A stretch of 64,000 nt of DNA from Doryteuthis pealeii (GCA_023376005.1 CM042150.1:71682237-71746236); one strand, 5' to 3'; shown: positions 11,101-25,400, counted from the stretch's first letter. Translations and numbers: made by a program. The notes: generated by a model not told the origin, from the letters alone.

Positions 11101-14100
11101 AAGAAAAACAATAAAACTCCATTCATAGATTATTGTTAGGAGAGCTAACTCTTCACTAACAAACGATATCACTCTCCAGTAAAAGGCAGCAGTACAAAAG
11201 CGGCATCAGCAATGATGATCAAGGTAAAAGAAAACAAGATGGCTGCATGAAGATGCTCTTGTGGACTGTTAATGTCTAATAAATTTCACTTCTCCGGTAC
11301 TATGGTCAGTGATTCTCACTGACCATAGTACTGGCAAATATTGTTTGAGTTAGAAATACATTTTACTGTTTTATATATTTACCAACCCCTCCACACGAGC
11401 AGGATGCGACACAAGATCAATTTCTTAAATGGAGTTTTTCTTCTAGACTGGTTACCTAGTTGCGGTTAAAGAAGCTACTATTTACTCATAGCTGGAGGGA
11501 GAATAGTTGGATTCATACCTTTCCCAAGGGTATTAACACTGTGAAAAGCAAACAGGATTTGAACTTGGGTCAATGAGTCTATTTCCTACGACTCTAACCA
11601 TTACACCACACACCTCCAACTTTACTTTTACAAGTTTTTGGTTATGAAGATCAAACAAAACAAAAAAAGCATCATGGCAATATCACTGGACATGCTGAAG
11701 TAGACAGTTACAGGGACAGTTTCAAAAGTCACAGCTACAGTTGTTGACTGTACTGATTCAACAGTTTCAAGACCAACTGGAATTTTTACAGACAGGAAAG
11801 GATTTGAATACAAATTCTGTGGATATTGTCACAAATAACAACGGAATTCCCTTTTAACACTGAAAGCAGAAAAACTTTTGTTTTGTGGTTCAAATGATGG
11901 ATATATATTTTCCTATACGAATTTTCACAGAAAGATGAAAATTGGAAAATCTCTACTAACTCATAAACAGGGCATCCAAGAATACAAGTTATATCCTATC
12001 TCAGCAGCCAATGGATTTTTACATTCACTTAAACAATAGAAATGCTAAAACATATATCTGGGGAAAAACAGTTACTTTTCAATAATCGTTTCAATTGTCT
12101 AGAATTAACAAAAAATGATGAAGACTATTATGCAATGTTCGCTGGTATTGTGAATGCAAAAAATTTTAACTAAATTCCCTCACAGAGGAGCACTTTAAAT
12201 GTTTGATTTTCATTGCAGGATTTATGTCTGCCTCACACAGCGACATTTGCACCCAACTAATTTCCAAATTGGAACACAACAAAGACATCACAATTCAAGC
12301 TCTGACAACTTAATGTAACAATTTAGTAATCATTAAAAGAGGCACCATGTTAGTGCAAAAATCTAACAGCCCATCATTAATTAACAACATCCAGGTGGAA
12401 AATTGCAAAGAAACTTCTATCAACTTGTTGATATTGCAATGATAGGCATTAAGCATGTTTTTTTGTTTTTGTTTTTTTTCCATTTAAGAAACATAAGTGC
12501 AACGTTTGTCACCAGATTGGACATAAAGAAAAGGTTTGCAATTCAAATAAAAAGAAAAGAAAAAAAAATTATAAAAATTGAATCCATAAGAAATTTGTTA
12601 AAAAAACAAAACAGAAAACTGACTCAAACAAATTTGGTGTTTGCATCATTTAAAGCAGACTATAAATCCAACAGGAAATATATTGTTATTTCAGTAAACA
12701 ACAAACCAGTTCATTTTTAGTTTGACACAGTGTCACATATAATTTTAATGTTACAGTCAACCTGGGAACTATGAGGGAGAGTAAAAAATTATCCTCACTT
12801 TTGCCATAACATAATTTTATCATTGTCACACTGTGTTCTGCACATGCGTACTTATAGTTGGCACTGCTGTGGTCACGTGATCAAAGTTTGAGCCTGATCG
12901 CACCATTTTGCTTGCTGTCTTTAAAGTGTAAACATGGCCGCTCCACTAGCAGTGTGCACCAAGGAGGAAAAAAGAGCAGTGACCTGATTTCTTGGTCAGA
13001 AGGAGTGTTAGGGGCTGAAATTCGTCGGAGGCTTTTAGCACAATACAGGGAGAGTGCATTATCATGTAGTGGATGAGTGAATAGAGAAATTTAAAAATGG
13101 CCAGACAAGTGTGATGCACAAAGAGGGTACAGGACACCTGTCAACCTCAACCACTGATGAGATGATTCAAGAAATTTGAGAGAAAGTAATGATGAATCAG
13201 CAAGTTATCATCAATGAGGTAGCTTGTTCTCTGCAGATTAGTCATGGTTCTGCCTATCAAATCATTCATGATGAGCTTGGCTTCCATAAAACAAGAGTGC
13301 AGATGATTTTTCTCTCCCTCATACTTGAGAAACCCCATGTGCCTGCAACTAATCACATTGTTAAAAGTGCCTCTGACAACACAATTCATTTAACTAGTGA
13401 GTTAACTTGCACTGTTACATTTCAAACTACTACATTTTGGGGTGTATACTATCTCCCATATAATTCAGAATTGAATTTAATTGGTTTTGACTTTAATGAA
13501 CAGCTCAATCTTTTTAAAGTTCCTCTCAAATCTGTGTTCAACATATTTAACCTTAAGTCTGTTTCTGACATTGAAAAATATTTCATGAACAAACTTTAAA
13601 ATAATTTTGGTGAAGATTTTCAAAGAGTAAGGCAATTTTGACATTAAAATCAGACACTTAAACCGATTTTTAGACCAAAACGACCTGTGTCTTATGTTGC
13701 ACTTGATATGTTTGAAAAAGAAAAGGTGTAATAGAGTCAAAAGTAACTCTGCATGGGCATCTCCTATTGCTAAAAAAGCAAATGGAAAAGTCCAAATATG
13801 TGCTAATTAATCAACTGGTTTAAATAATTCTTTGGATTCACATCACTATCCACTCACAGTTCCAGAGGATCTTTTCACAAAACAGAATGATGGAATTTCC
13901 TTCACAAAGATTGGTCTTTATAATGCTTTTTTTCAACTGGAAGTTGGAAAGGAGTCTAAGGAGCTCCTTACTATCAACACCCACAAGTTTTTTTGTTTTT
14001 TTTTAGATTTAATCGTCTTAGATTTGGGGTCAAACAATGGATGTCATACTGACTGGATTGACCGGAGTGGCAGCCTTCATTGATAACATCATTGTTCCAG

Positions 14101-16634
14101 CTGCATCCCAAGATGAACTTTTGCAGCATTTATTTTCTGTTTTCAGTTGAATCCAACAATATAAATTCTGTGTTAAAGCTGAAAAGTCTGAATTTTACAG
14201 AAACAAATCAAATAACTTGGTTTTATATTTGACAAACATGGTAGACAACCAAATCTGGAAAATACCTTGACAATAAAGAAAAATTGTTCCTTCCTTGACT
14301 TGGTTAGCTACTAGATTGCTTTTTTACCAGAACTTTATCTTTTGAAGATATTACACAGTAGCTGTCTAATGCATGTCAGGCAGCTTTCACAAATGTAAAG
14401 TCCTTATATTCTTCCAGTCTTTTGCTGGCACACTATGACCTATCCATCAATATTGTTGTAGTCTCAGATGCTTCTAATTATGGTGGTGGAGAAGTCCTTT
14501 CTCTTGTTTTTCCTCTAGATTACTGACACCTGCAGAATACAACTATATATTGAAAAGGAAGCCTTTGTTATTAAATGATTTCATAAAATGCTATATGTGC
14601 ACCATTTTACTCTTATCACAGACCACTAGTCTCATGTCAGTATTTTTGGATAAAAAAAAGAAATTCCCATGTATAGAGCAAACTATCAGCAAAGATGGAC
14701 TAATACACTATTGGACTATAACTTTTCTATAAAGTAAGTATAACTCAACTGATACAATTGGTCTCTTTGATGCACTATCTAGGCTCATGACAATACAAAA
14801 TAAAGTAGCAGAGGATTCTGTCATTGCAGGAATATCTCTATTCTAATCCAGTGCTACAAAAAATGATGCACTTCTATTGTACAAAATGGCTAAAAGTATG
14901 CACAGACAAAAGAATTTACCTTTTCTTTCAGTGTTGAGCTTCATTGTCAGAAGATTGTTATCTTTTTGCTGAGCGGGTGATTATCCCATCTTCATTACAC
15001 CAGAGATCAAGCAATTCCATTATAGTCATCAAGGTATTAGCCTTAGGAGGCCCTAGCATGCAGCTCTACTTATTGCCTAAACATGGATAAGTGATTGGAG
15101 GAACTGGAATGCACATGTTCCAACTGTCAATTACCAGCAAAATCTCCCAGGAAAACTACACTGAGTTCCTGGCCTATCCCTCAATCACCCTGGTTACACC
15201 TTCACATTGATTTTGCTGGAGTTATCAATGGACAGTGTTATTTTATACTTACAGCAGATGGCTAGGAAATTTTCAAATGAGTCACATCACTGCAGAGTAA
15301 ACAATTCTAAAGATGAAACAGATTTGCAATTGCTTTGGAATCCCACAGATATATGTTTCTGATAATGGCACTGCTTTCACTTCAGCTGCATTTTCAAATT
15401 TCTGTGCACTTAATGGCATATAATATTAGAATACCACCTTTTCATCCATAATCAAATGGACAGGTAGAGTGTTTTATAAATACTTTTTAAGAGGGCACTC
15501 ATAACAAACAATGGGAAGGGAACTACACAAGAAACATTAGAAATATTTCCCATTAGTTACAGAGCTACACCCTATCCAAACACACCTAATGGTAACTCAT
15601 GAGTAGAAGCACAGTAGAATCATAAAGTTTGTTTGTATATGGATGTCATCCATCCAACTCTAAAAAAATTCCAAAAAAGTAACATGGTGATGAAGAAACA
15701 ATTTAACCAACATCATGGAACAGTGAAATGCATGCACCAGGATGTAAGAAAAATGAACTTAAAAATGTATTCTACATTGCTCTTGAAATGTCATATATGA
15801 TATAGTTATAAAGTCTTCAGTTTGGGTTTACAAACCAATTACAATCCCCTCACCTTCCACAGAATAAATCAAACTTCACCTTACCACTAGCTATCCTATT
15901 GAACACTTTCAAACTGCCTTCACAATATTCCCAAAATAAGCCTAGAACACCATCAAAAAGGGTACTTCGGAAATTGTATAGACTTAGAAGAACACCATAG
16001 CAATTTGCATGTAAATTCTCAAGTCATACAAGCAAAATGAGGGAGGTGTTAGGGGAGACAACTTTTCCCTATTGGAAAATATCATTCTTCAATAAAGGTC
16101 AGTAGTAATATCAATGACAATCATTATAAAGGATAAAGAAAACAAAATGGCAGAATGAACACAGACATGGATTGATAATGTCTAATTAATTTTGATCCTG
16201 GTCGGTGAGAATAAAGAAACAAATATTGTTTGAGTTAAATATACATTTTACTGTTTAATATTATTTATTAATCCTAACAGTCTGGATTCATAACAGTTTT
16301 ATTAATACAGCTTAACACTTGTCATGATTAATGGAATGGGAACAGCCTATCTCCATGGATTGAATAAAGGGTTCGATTCGAAGTTCTGTGAAGGCTCTCA
16401 ATTACAAAAAGAAATACCTGAAGAAGCCCAGAGGGCACATCAGCCAAAATGTTGTGTATATAACAATAAAGATGAAGATAATAGCCTGAATAATACAAAT
16501 TATCAAGCCTCATCTAAAAAAAATTCAGAGAAATAGAATTGGAAATGTTATTTCAACTTTTTTTTTTCAATTAAAACAAAGTAAAGATTTTACATCAATC
16601 TTTTGAAAAAAAAAAATTAAAAAAATTAAATAAT

Positions 16635-16671
<37 letters not shown>

Positions 16672-19600
16672 AAAAGTTTCCATTCCTAATCATAAAGAAA
16701 ATGTTTTTGATTGTAATTTGAGTCCCCACTTAATTTGATGATTTGTTTTTGAAATTGTGCATAAACACAGACTTTTATTTCTTCAAAAATTGGTTTGTGC
16801 CATCATTATTGTCATATATGTAATCATCTCCCCCCCCCCTTCTGGGTAATGCTGAGTATCCCTGCTTGTATTATTTTAATATCTAATTTAGAAAAAATGT
16901 TAACTCAGTTTTTTCAAATGTGGCCATGCTATTCATATTGTAAATTTTTTATGAAATTATCTAGTATGGCAGAATACTTTCATTTATTTGTATTACTTGG
17001 ATTATTCGGACTATTGTCTTCATCTTTATTGTTATCTACACAATGTTTTGGCCTTTTTCAGGCATTTCTTCTCGAAGGGCACATCGGCTGAAACGTGTAG
17101 ATAACAATAAAGATGAGGACAATAGTCCGAATAATCCAAGTAATACAAATTATTAAGCCTCACCTAAAAAAATTCAGAGAAATACTCTTTTTTACTTAGA
17201 ATTTCTATTACAATAATTCTTAAAAATATTTCCATTGCTTGAATAATTTCAGATTCAAAAAGGTAAATATCATGGTGTCATTGATATTGGATTATCTGTC
17301 CTATGCTACAAACGATGTCAGCGACGGATAGACATTGATGCAGAAGAACTTGTGCATCATGTGAAGGTAAGATATTCATTGTATGCATTAGATTATTATG
17401 AATATATTCTCCAAAAGAATTCATTATTCATAAAAATATATCTTTATTTCTAATTGATTGAATTAATAAAAATAGAAAAGGAAGAAACATTTTTGAATGT
17501 AGATTTTTTATTATATTTATTCCTAGTTGTCATCAATATATCATATATGAAATATTCTTAACATCTTTAGTTTTTCATTTGTTTATCAAAAATATTGAGT
17601 TGAGAATTACCTTAAGTATTTCATTAAAGATTAATAATATTAACTTAAACAATTTTGGACATCTATCATCCCATATTTATATGCCCCTATGAAACACAAC
17701 ATACTTTTTACCGTTCCTGGGAACATAGTCCACAACTCATGCTATGCTAGACCGAGTTACGCCCCTTTCACCATACAAATGACCATTCTCCCATTTTTTG
17801 CAAGTCATCAAGACAGTCTCTATAATTCGACTCCTGATGAAGGTTGCCAAAACTGAAACGTTATAACGTCGACTTTTCCATCAAGAATAAATTTATCTTT
17901 TTGGAATACTTTGTTTTTCTTATACCAACAAAAATATCTACCTACTAACTATTCACTTACAAGTCATATATACAAAAAAAAAAAGATTTAGCATTAAATA
18001 CCTCACAATGGTTGATATGTCATAAAAAAAAGTAACCAACCAACCAACCAACCAACCAACATTATCTAACTTCTGTCTGGTGTTTTAACAATTCATTTGA
18101 TAACAAAAATATTTATCTACTAACTTTTTACTTACAAATTGAATTGAACTTGAGTAGCTATGACTATATATCAAAATAAGTAAATCTGACCATATTTTTT
18201 TGTATTGATTTACTGGATTAATAACTAAGTTGGCTTGAAATAATTCTTGTTACTGATAGTTCTCGTCAATGATGCCTTTTATTCAGTCACTTTACAATTT
18301 TTGATATTGCTTCAAAAATACTTATTAAAATTATGTTTCACTACCAAACACCTTTTCCTTGAAGTGAATTATCTCCTTTTTTAGTATGTAAGATAAAATC
18401 TTTCAGCATATATTTCCTTGTGTATGAATTTGTTGAAATATTCTTTTTCATATTGTTTATTTATAAATTTGGTTTTAAATTCATTTATTTTAAATTACAG
18501 TTGGTAATTTCACCCTTGGGCTAGACAAGCAATCAGAGGGGTCATATCCGATTAATTGGCTGTTATGTCAAGCCCTATCACCTATATGTATAACTGTATT
18601 CTTCAAATTGCTCTTATGGTAAACACCCAACCATTTTATCATATAGGTGCTAGAAGGCAGTGGCTGAGGGTCAACCACCAGTTTATTAATACTGTTATTT
18701 CTTATTTATTGATACACATGAAGTTAATGAAAATTATTTCAACCAATTTGTGGATATACATGAAGTTAATGAAAAATCTAATATAAAAATGATTTCTACC
18801 AATTTAGTGTCATGGTTATGATGCTAAACTGCATCTAGTGGTGAGGGTCCATTTCTTGAGCTCTGGGGAGCGTGTAGTATCCTTTCATTGCCATTACTCC
18901 CAAGTCCACTCTGACCTGGAGTGGTAGTACCCATTAGGATCCCATCTGTGTCAAATAGATCTGTTTACAGTGAAAATTATTTCTTCCAGTTAAAGTTAAT
19001 GAAAATTATTTATACCAATTTATTAATACTCATGAAGTTAATGAAAAACCTAACATAAAAATGATTTCTACCAGATTATTAATATACATAAAGTTAATGA
19101 AAATTATTTCTACCAGTTCATAAAACCAAACCAAACAGAAACATTTACCTACAAACTATTCAAAGTTAATGAAAATTATTTCTACCAGTTCATAAAACCA
19201 AACCAAACAGAAACATTTACCTACAAACTATTCAAAGTTAATGAAAATTATTTCTACCAGTTCATAAAACCAAACCAAACAGAAACATTTACCTACAAAC
19301 TATTCAAAGTTAAGGAAAACTATTTCTACCCGTTCATAAAACCAAACCAAACAGAAACATTTACCTACAAACTATTCAAAGTTAATGAAAATTATTTCTA
19401 CCAGTTCATAAAACCAAACCAAACAGAAACATTTACCTACAAACTATTCAAAGTTAATGAAAATTATTTCTACGAGTTTATTGATACACATGAAGGTAAT
19501 GAACCACCAGTTTATTAATGCACACAGTTAACTATTCCAATAAACTATTTGCTTACAAATCAAAAATATAAAAAGACAGGGTTTGGCATTGAGTGGCCCA

Positions 19601-22407
19601 TAAGGTTTGATATGCAATTAAACAAAATAACCAACTAACATAAAAATTATTTCTACCAATTAATGCACATGAACTTAATGAAAGTTTCTGCCAATATATT
19701 AATACACACAAAGTTAATGAAAGATCTAACATAAATATTATTTCTACCAAGTTATTAACATACATGAACTTTGAAAAAAAAGAAAAAAAAAAGAAACAAT
19801 ATTTAAACAACAACCAACCAACTATACTGAATACCCAATTGCCAATAGAAGCATCCTTTGAAATACTATTCAAATAACTGTACAAGCAGCAACCATACCC
19901 AACAAAGAAGGAATAAAGCAAAAATGTCTTTGACATAACTCAGCCATGTATAAGAGTGGGCATAGTAATTGCAATCATACTGCCATCTTTATTTCTTCTG
20001 TTAGCTGTAACGGTACATTTGGGATCATGCCAGCTTGAAATGAAATTTATGGATTTTCTATCTTTCCACACCATGCAGACAATATTTACTGAGATGTGAT
20101 TATTGTCATCTTCATTTGCAATCATAAGCCTAAAAAGGCTTTCATTTTTTCTATTGTCAATCCTTTGTAATTTTTGCAGTATTATTTAGTGGGTGTCTCC
20201 TCTTTAGCCTGCTATATTCACAGGTTTGTAGTATGTAATATTTTGCCAGAAAGTTTGGTCAAGGAAGGGCTCTACAAATTCTATAGTTCTAGATTGTTTA
20301 TTTATGTATGGAGGCATGTTTCTAGACCCTCAACAAATGCCCTATCTACTGGTGTGTAGTTTTTACTCCTTGGATCAACTTCAATGCTTCCCTGGGGGAC
20401 CTGAAACACATCCTCTATCAGGAGAAAATTCATTTTTATCAATAGATTGCTATCACTGAAATCTAGATCATCATCTAAAACTGATTCAAGATCGCTCTCT
20501 GGATAATCTTCATTTAATTCTGAAAAATTCTTAAAATTGTTGAGCTCTTGAACTGTAGCAAACAGTTTCTTACAGAGATGACATGTCCCAGAACACTCAG
20601 GTTCTGGTGAAAAATTTTGCACAAAAATCAACAATATTCACGTTTTACAAACGCATCCATTTTTGATAATCTTCCTGGAAGGTTCAGTAGCCTGTGCTTT
20701 CTGATTAGTTGCATGATTTCTGTACCTGTAAACTGGTGCTACAGTGTGGGAGAAAATAAAATTACCACTAGGCTCAAAAAGCTGAAGAATAGATTGGCAA
20801 AAATGTGATAATGCCAAGTTTGTGAAGATTTTAGAATTCTTTGAGTATTTGAAATATCTCTGTTTTAAAATTTGTATTTATAGTAAAACATTTAAACTAA
20901 AAGATTATCTAGAATTTTGCAATGACACTGATAACTTTTATTAATTGAAAATTAGGTGCAAATCCTTACAGTTTAAAATTGGCTGCATACTAACATTTGT
21001 TTAAAAATTATGCTTTTATTATTTAATGAATGATTGGTATTGATTTTTGATATTTCTTGTAGGTAAAAGATCCACAGTTGTTTGAAGATTGGTTGGCCCA
21101 ACTAACTCATCACAGACTTTATCGTCAACATGAAATTACCTATGGAACTAAGGATCAACCAAGGTTGACTGAACTGACTTCACCAACTGAAGAGATCACA
21201 CAGCTTCCTGCATGTAAGGGAATTAAATTTAGTATATAAGATACAATATATCTGTGCTGAAAAAAAAATGTAATTGTAAAATCCATTCTAAAACATTAAT
21301 GTTTGCTAAATCTTACTACAAAATATTCTTACAAGTTGACAAATTGAATTGAAAAGTTAATGAATATATAGCATCAATAAAACATTAATTAAAAATGGAA
21401 TTTATAAATGTAGGACTATTTTTTGGTGTTTTTTTTGTTTGTTTTTTTTTTTGTACATATTTTTGTTGTTCATAATTGCCTAAAAGTATCAGCAAAAATA
21501 TATTGGAGTAATAGTTCCATTTAAGAGTACATACAGGTCAAACTCAAAATAATGAATTGCATCAACTGATGTAAACCATTGGCAGCAATTAAATTCATAC
21601 ATTGAAAAATAGGTGTTTCCAGATTAAAACTGATTAAACATAAGATTTATAAACAAAACTTTAAAATTGCAATAACATAAGCAATTTTTAATTTAAGCCT
21701 TTTATTATATATTATTTATACAGACTAGCATCTTCAATTTTGTTTGTTATATACAGCTGTTGCATTGTTCAGATAAAGTGTCTGTCATATTCAGTAACTT
21801 TCTGGAAATTTCTAACCAAACTCTATTCAATCCATAAGGGTAGATTGTTTTCATTCACTGTCCATGCTAGGGTATATGTGATATCAGTTAATTTTTGCTA
21901 CTGATGCTGCCTTTTGCCTTTTCTACTGAACTAGATTATATGACGATTTTGTTTTCTATATAATATGGAAGTGACTTTGCAGTTTCTCATATTTTATTGT
22001 GTGTGTGTTTGTGTGATTATAAGCAAATATTAAATTTTATATTTGTTAATAATTAAATTCTTACAAGTATGTAAATACAAAAAAACCTCTATGGTATGTG
22101 TAGTAGTACAGAAAATGAAAAAAGGAATCAAGGTCTTTTAAAAGAAGAAATTTGTAAAGCATTTAACATTAAGTAATTGTAAGAATAGGTACTTTCAGTT
22201 GTCATGGGTATGAAGTGCTGAATATGTTTATTGAATAACATAAGTACTGGGTCTAATGTCTTTAAGTTAAATGTTATTGGTGGATAAAATGTTTCAATCA
22301 ATTGTTACTGCTCTATAAATATTATAGAAGTGGAAGAGACCTATTTTCAGCGGAATTGATTTTCATTGGCCTCTTTTGATTGTAAACATTGTACTGACAT
22401 CATCTGC

Positions 22408-22466
<59 letters not shown>

Positions 22467-25400
22467 TGTTACCTTTGGTCAGTTTCCAATGGCCTCACTT
22501 CTCAATCTGCAATGTTGGTTTCTTGAATTCTTGCCAATCTAATGACAATCCCATGTAGTGAATTTCCAGCCTAAACATAACCAGGTTGACTGCTTTATTA
22601 GATTATTTTATGTTTTAATTACAAATTGTTGCCTATCATTTTTCTTACATACATGTATTCCTGATGGATAAAATACTTACTTGTTGTGTTGCTGAGAGCT
22701 GTAGTACCAGGTTCAGTGATCACTTCTTACACCATCAGGTTGAAGTGTTATTAATGTGTTATTTTCCAGGTGCCAATTTACCAGAAAAAGCTCGAACTTT
22801 CAGTATGGGAAAAGAAAGTGTGCGCCAGGCTAGTTTGAAAGGACGTTCTAACCAGGGAACACTTTTATCAGGATGTGGAAAAGTAGCAGCCTGGCTGTTA
22901 GATTCTGAAGGGATACACCAATGCAATAAAGGTATATAGAAAACCAATATTTCTTTTTATGTAAATTGACAGAAAAAAATATATTTGAGAGAAGTTAAAC
23001 TGATCTTACTAGGGTAAATTGACTTCCTAATATCAACAAAACAATTCAAGTGAATGTAGCTTGTTTGAATAAACACTTTTAAAATTTTCTACCTTAAAAG
23101 AAGATATAACTTTGAGAGAACTAAGACAAAACAGTTTTTCTTGTAAAATAAAGAAATATTGTTATTATTTTTACAATAAGTCTTGATAAAATATCTTTAA
23201 AATAGAATTTGAATCCATGGTTGAAATCAAAAAGCATATTTTGAAAAAAAACAGAAACTTTATTTTCTTATCTTTTTAAAATAAGAATTTATGAAATTAA
23301 CTAAGATAAAAAAAAATCCAGATTAACTTTAAACATTGTTTTATGCATGTTATTTTCCTTGAATTTAATATTTTAATTATGAGATTTTACAAGTAAACAT
23401 TTCTTGAATTTTCTGTAAAATATTTCTGAAATAGCTTGATTTGTTTTTCATCAGTTTTTCATTGTATCCATTAAAATTCTGTATTATATGTAATTTGATA
23501 ATTGTATATTGTTATTATATTTTCAACTTTCAGAAATGAGCCAAGCCCAAAACCACTTGTATGAATTGAAAAACATTTTGGAAAAAATGAAGAACCTTCC
23601 TTTAGCTACAGATTCAGTACTTGGGGTAGGAATTGTCACTTTTAAAAATGATTTGCATAATTTTTTAATATAAATTTTTTATTGACACATGTTTCCTTAT
23701 ATTTTATAATGTATTTCTTATGTCTTAGCTTCTGACCACTAAGAACATTTTTTTAAACAGTATGTTCACAGATAAAATTTAATTTATAATTCAATTATCA
23801 AAAACTAGTTGAAGAAAAATTAAATAGAAAAATATGATTTACATCTGTAAACTTGTGAAAATGTCTAGACACACACATACACACACATATATTAAGAAAA
23901 AAAATTTACATTTTAAAAATCAATTCAAATATTGCTTAAATAAAAGTTATGTAAAATGACTACTTTGTACAATAAATTTTTGATTAATTGTCAGTGCATT
24001 GGCATAATACATGATTGTATATAATTGTGTTAGTAATCTATACAAGCATAATAGCATATTAATGTTGATAGAAATATTAGAAATGAATTACTTTAATATC
24101 TAGACACCTAGATTTTTAATCTGGTCATAGTCAGGATAGAATGTATAAATATACTCCAAACTTCTACAAAATATCATTTGATCTCACTTATTCTAATAAT
24201 ATCAATCTAAAATATAAATTTATTATTCATTATTCAAATTAAATAAAGTATTTTATATATTTCCCATAATTTTAAAAGCATTGTCATATTTTTATTTTTA
24301 TATCATGTTTGAATATATTTTTCACAGTTTTAAGCATTTTTATTCTCTAGTTCTTTAATTTATTAAGATGCTATGAATTTTAATAGGCTTTTGAATGTGA
24401 TCCAGAAGTGCACTTTCTGTATATTAAGCATTCAATTGCAGTACAATATTATCATTTCTATTCATTTTTAAATTTCATTAAGCCATTTTTTATGCAAGTG
24501 TGTGTAAGGGAATGTGATCAGAATTATGAAGTGGTTGTTGCTGGTGTTTGAGTGACAGTAAGTCTTCTAAAATATCCAGCACTCTCTTATTGACCCCAGC
24601 ACTGCCATGATCTAGACAGCCTCCATTTTTCCTTGAATTTCCAATTCCACCAATCTAATTACTAGGGTATTTGGAATATTTGCCAATATTCCAAATTTTT
24701 TGGACACAATCTTCACCTTCATATTTGCACATCTTCAGTTATTTGACAAGCAAGCAATGTTTTTCCAAAACTCCAACAATTTTCTTGTTAACTAACAGAG
24801 CCTGAACCCTCTCAATTTCTAATTGTTCCAATTTCTCTCATGAAAGTTTTTGAAACCATTGCCCATATAGTCTGCTGCAATTACTTCATCAATATTGGAT
24901 AAATATTCCTTTATTTGGTTGCAAGAAAAAGGTTTGGTCTCTTGGCCTAGATAGGATGATCAGTCCATAATTCAGTCTTAGTGTAATCATAGTAAATGTA
25001 GTTTTAAAACTTTTTAGACTCCTGATTTTTTTTTTATTACTGCTTGAAGTATTTTTTGCATTGGTTAAATACATTTTTATTTTTGCATATATATCTTTGA
25101 ATGTTTTTTACAATTAGTTTATTGATTATTTTTGGATGTAGAACCATATTCAAGTTGTTGGACACAGCAGAAAAAAATGATTAAACCAATATTATCAATA
25201 TCACCTTGAACAAATCAATTAAAAACTTGTTCTAAAATTACAATAGACAAAAAAAGCTTTTATTTGGGTAATTATTTGGTTATCAAATATTTGCATTTCA
25301 CAAATTTTCTATTTTTTCGTTATCTGCTCTTAAATGAATGAGTAAAATCAAAATTTGATATTTTTAGACTCCTTTGAGAGGAGATTTTTCATGTTATTTC

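Larger units (their letters stand above)
11134..16279 (+). mobile_element. Full-length but dead Ty3/Gypsy LTR retrotransposon with nested insertions
   Basis: Related LTRs bound it at 11134-11396 and 16047-16279; the 3' copy begins TGTTAGG and ends CCTAACA. A purine-rich tract (AAAATGAGGGAGG) sits directly before the 3' LTR. Between them, in order, are a gag remnant with a zinc knuckle, a protease region, RT, RNase H, an integrase zinc-binding and catalytic core, and a terminal domain, all broken by stops and frameshifts. A minus-strand SINE (11440-11612) and a mariner-type fragment (12840-13295) are inserted in it. I did not find a matching target-site duplication. It lies inside intron 1 in the same direction as the host gene. 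Confidence 0.92.
18680..19780. repeat. Degenerate tandem-repeat district in intron 2
   Basis: Many diverged copies of a unit with AAGTTAATGAAAATTATTTC, TACCA and TTATTAATACACATG surround the regular 72-bp array. Related pieces (CAACAAAAATATCTACCTAC, ACTATTCACTTACA) also occur near 17930-17955 and 18105-18135, so the repeat family is spread across most of intron 2. Confidence 0.8.

Noticed and set aside
19117..19476. CRISPR-like array.
   Set aside because: The 72-bp units abut with no unique spacers and lie in an animal intron; it is a tandem repeat.
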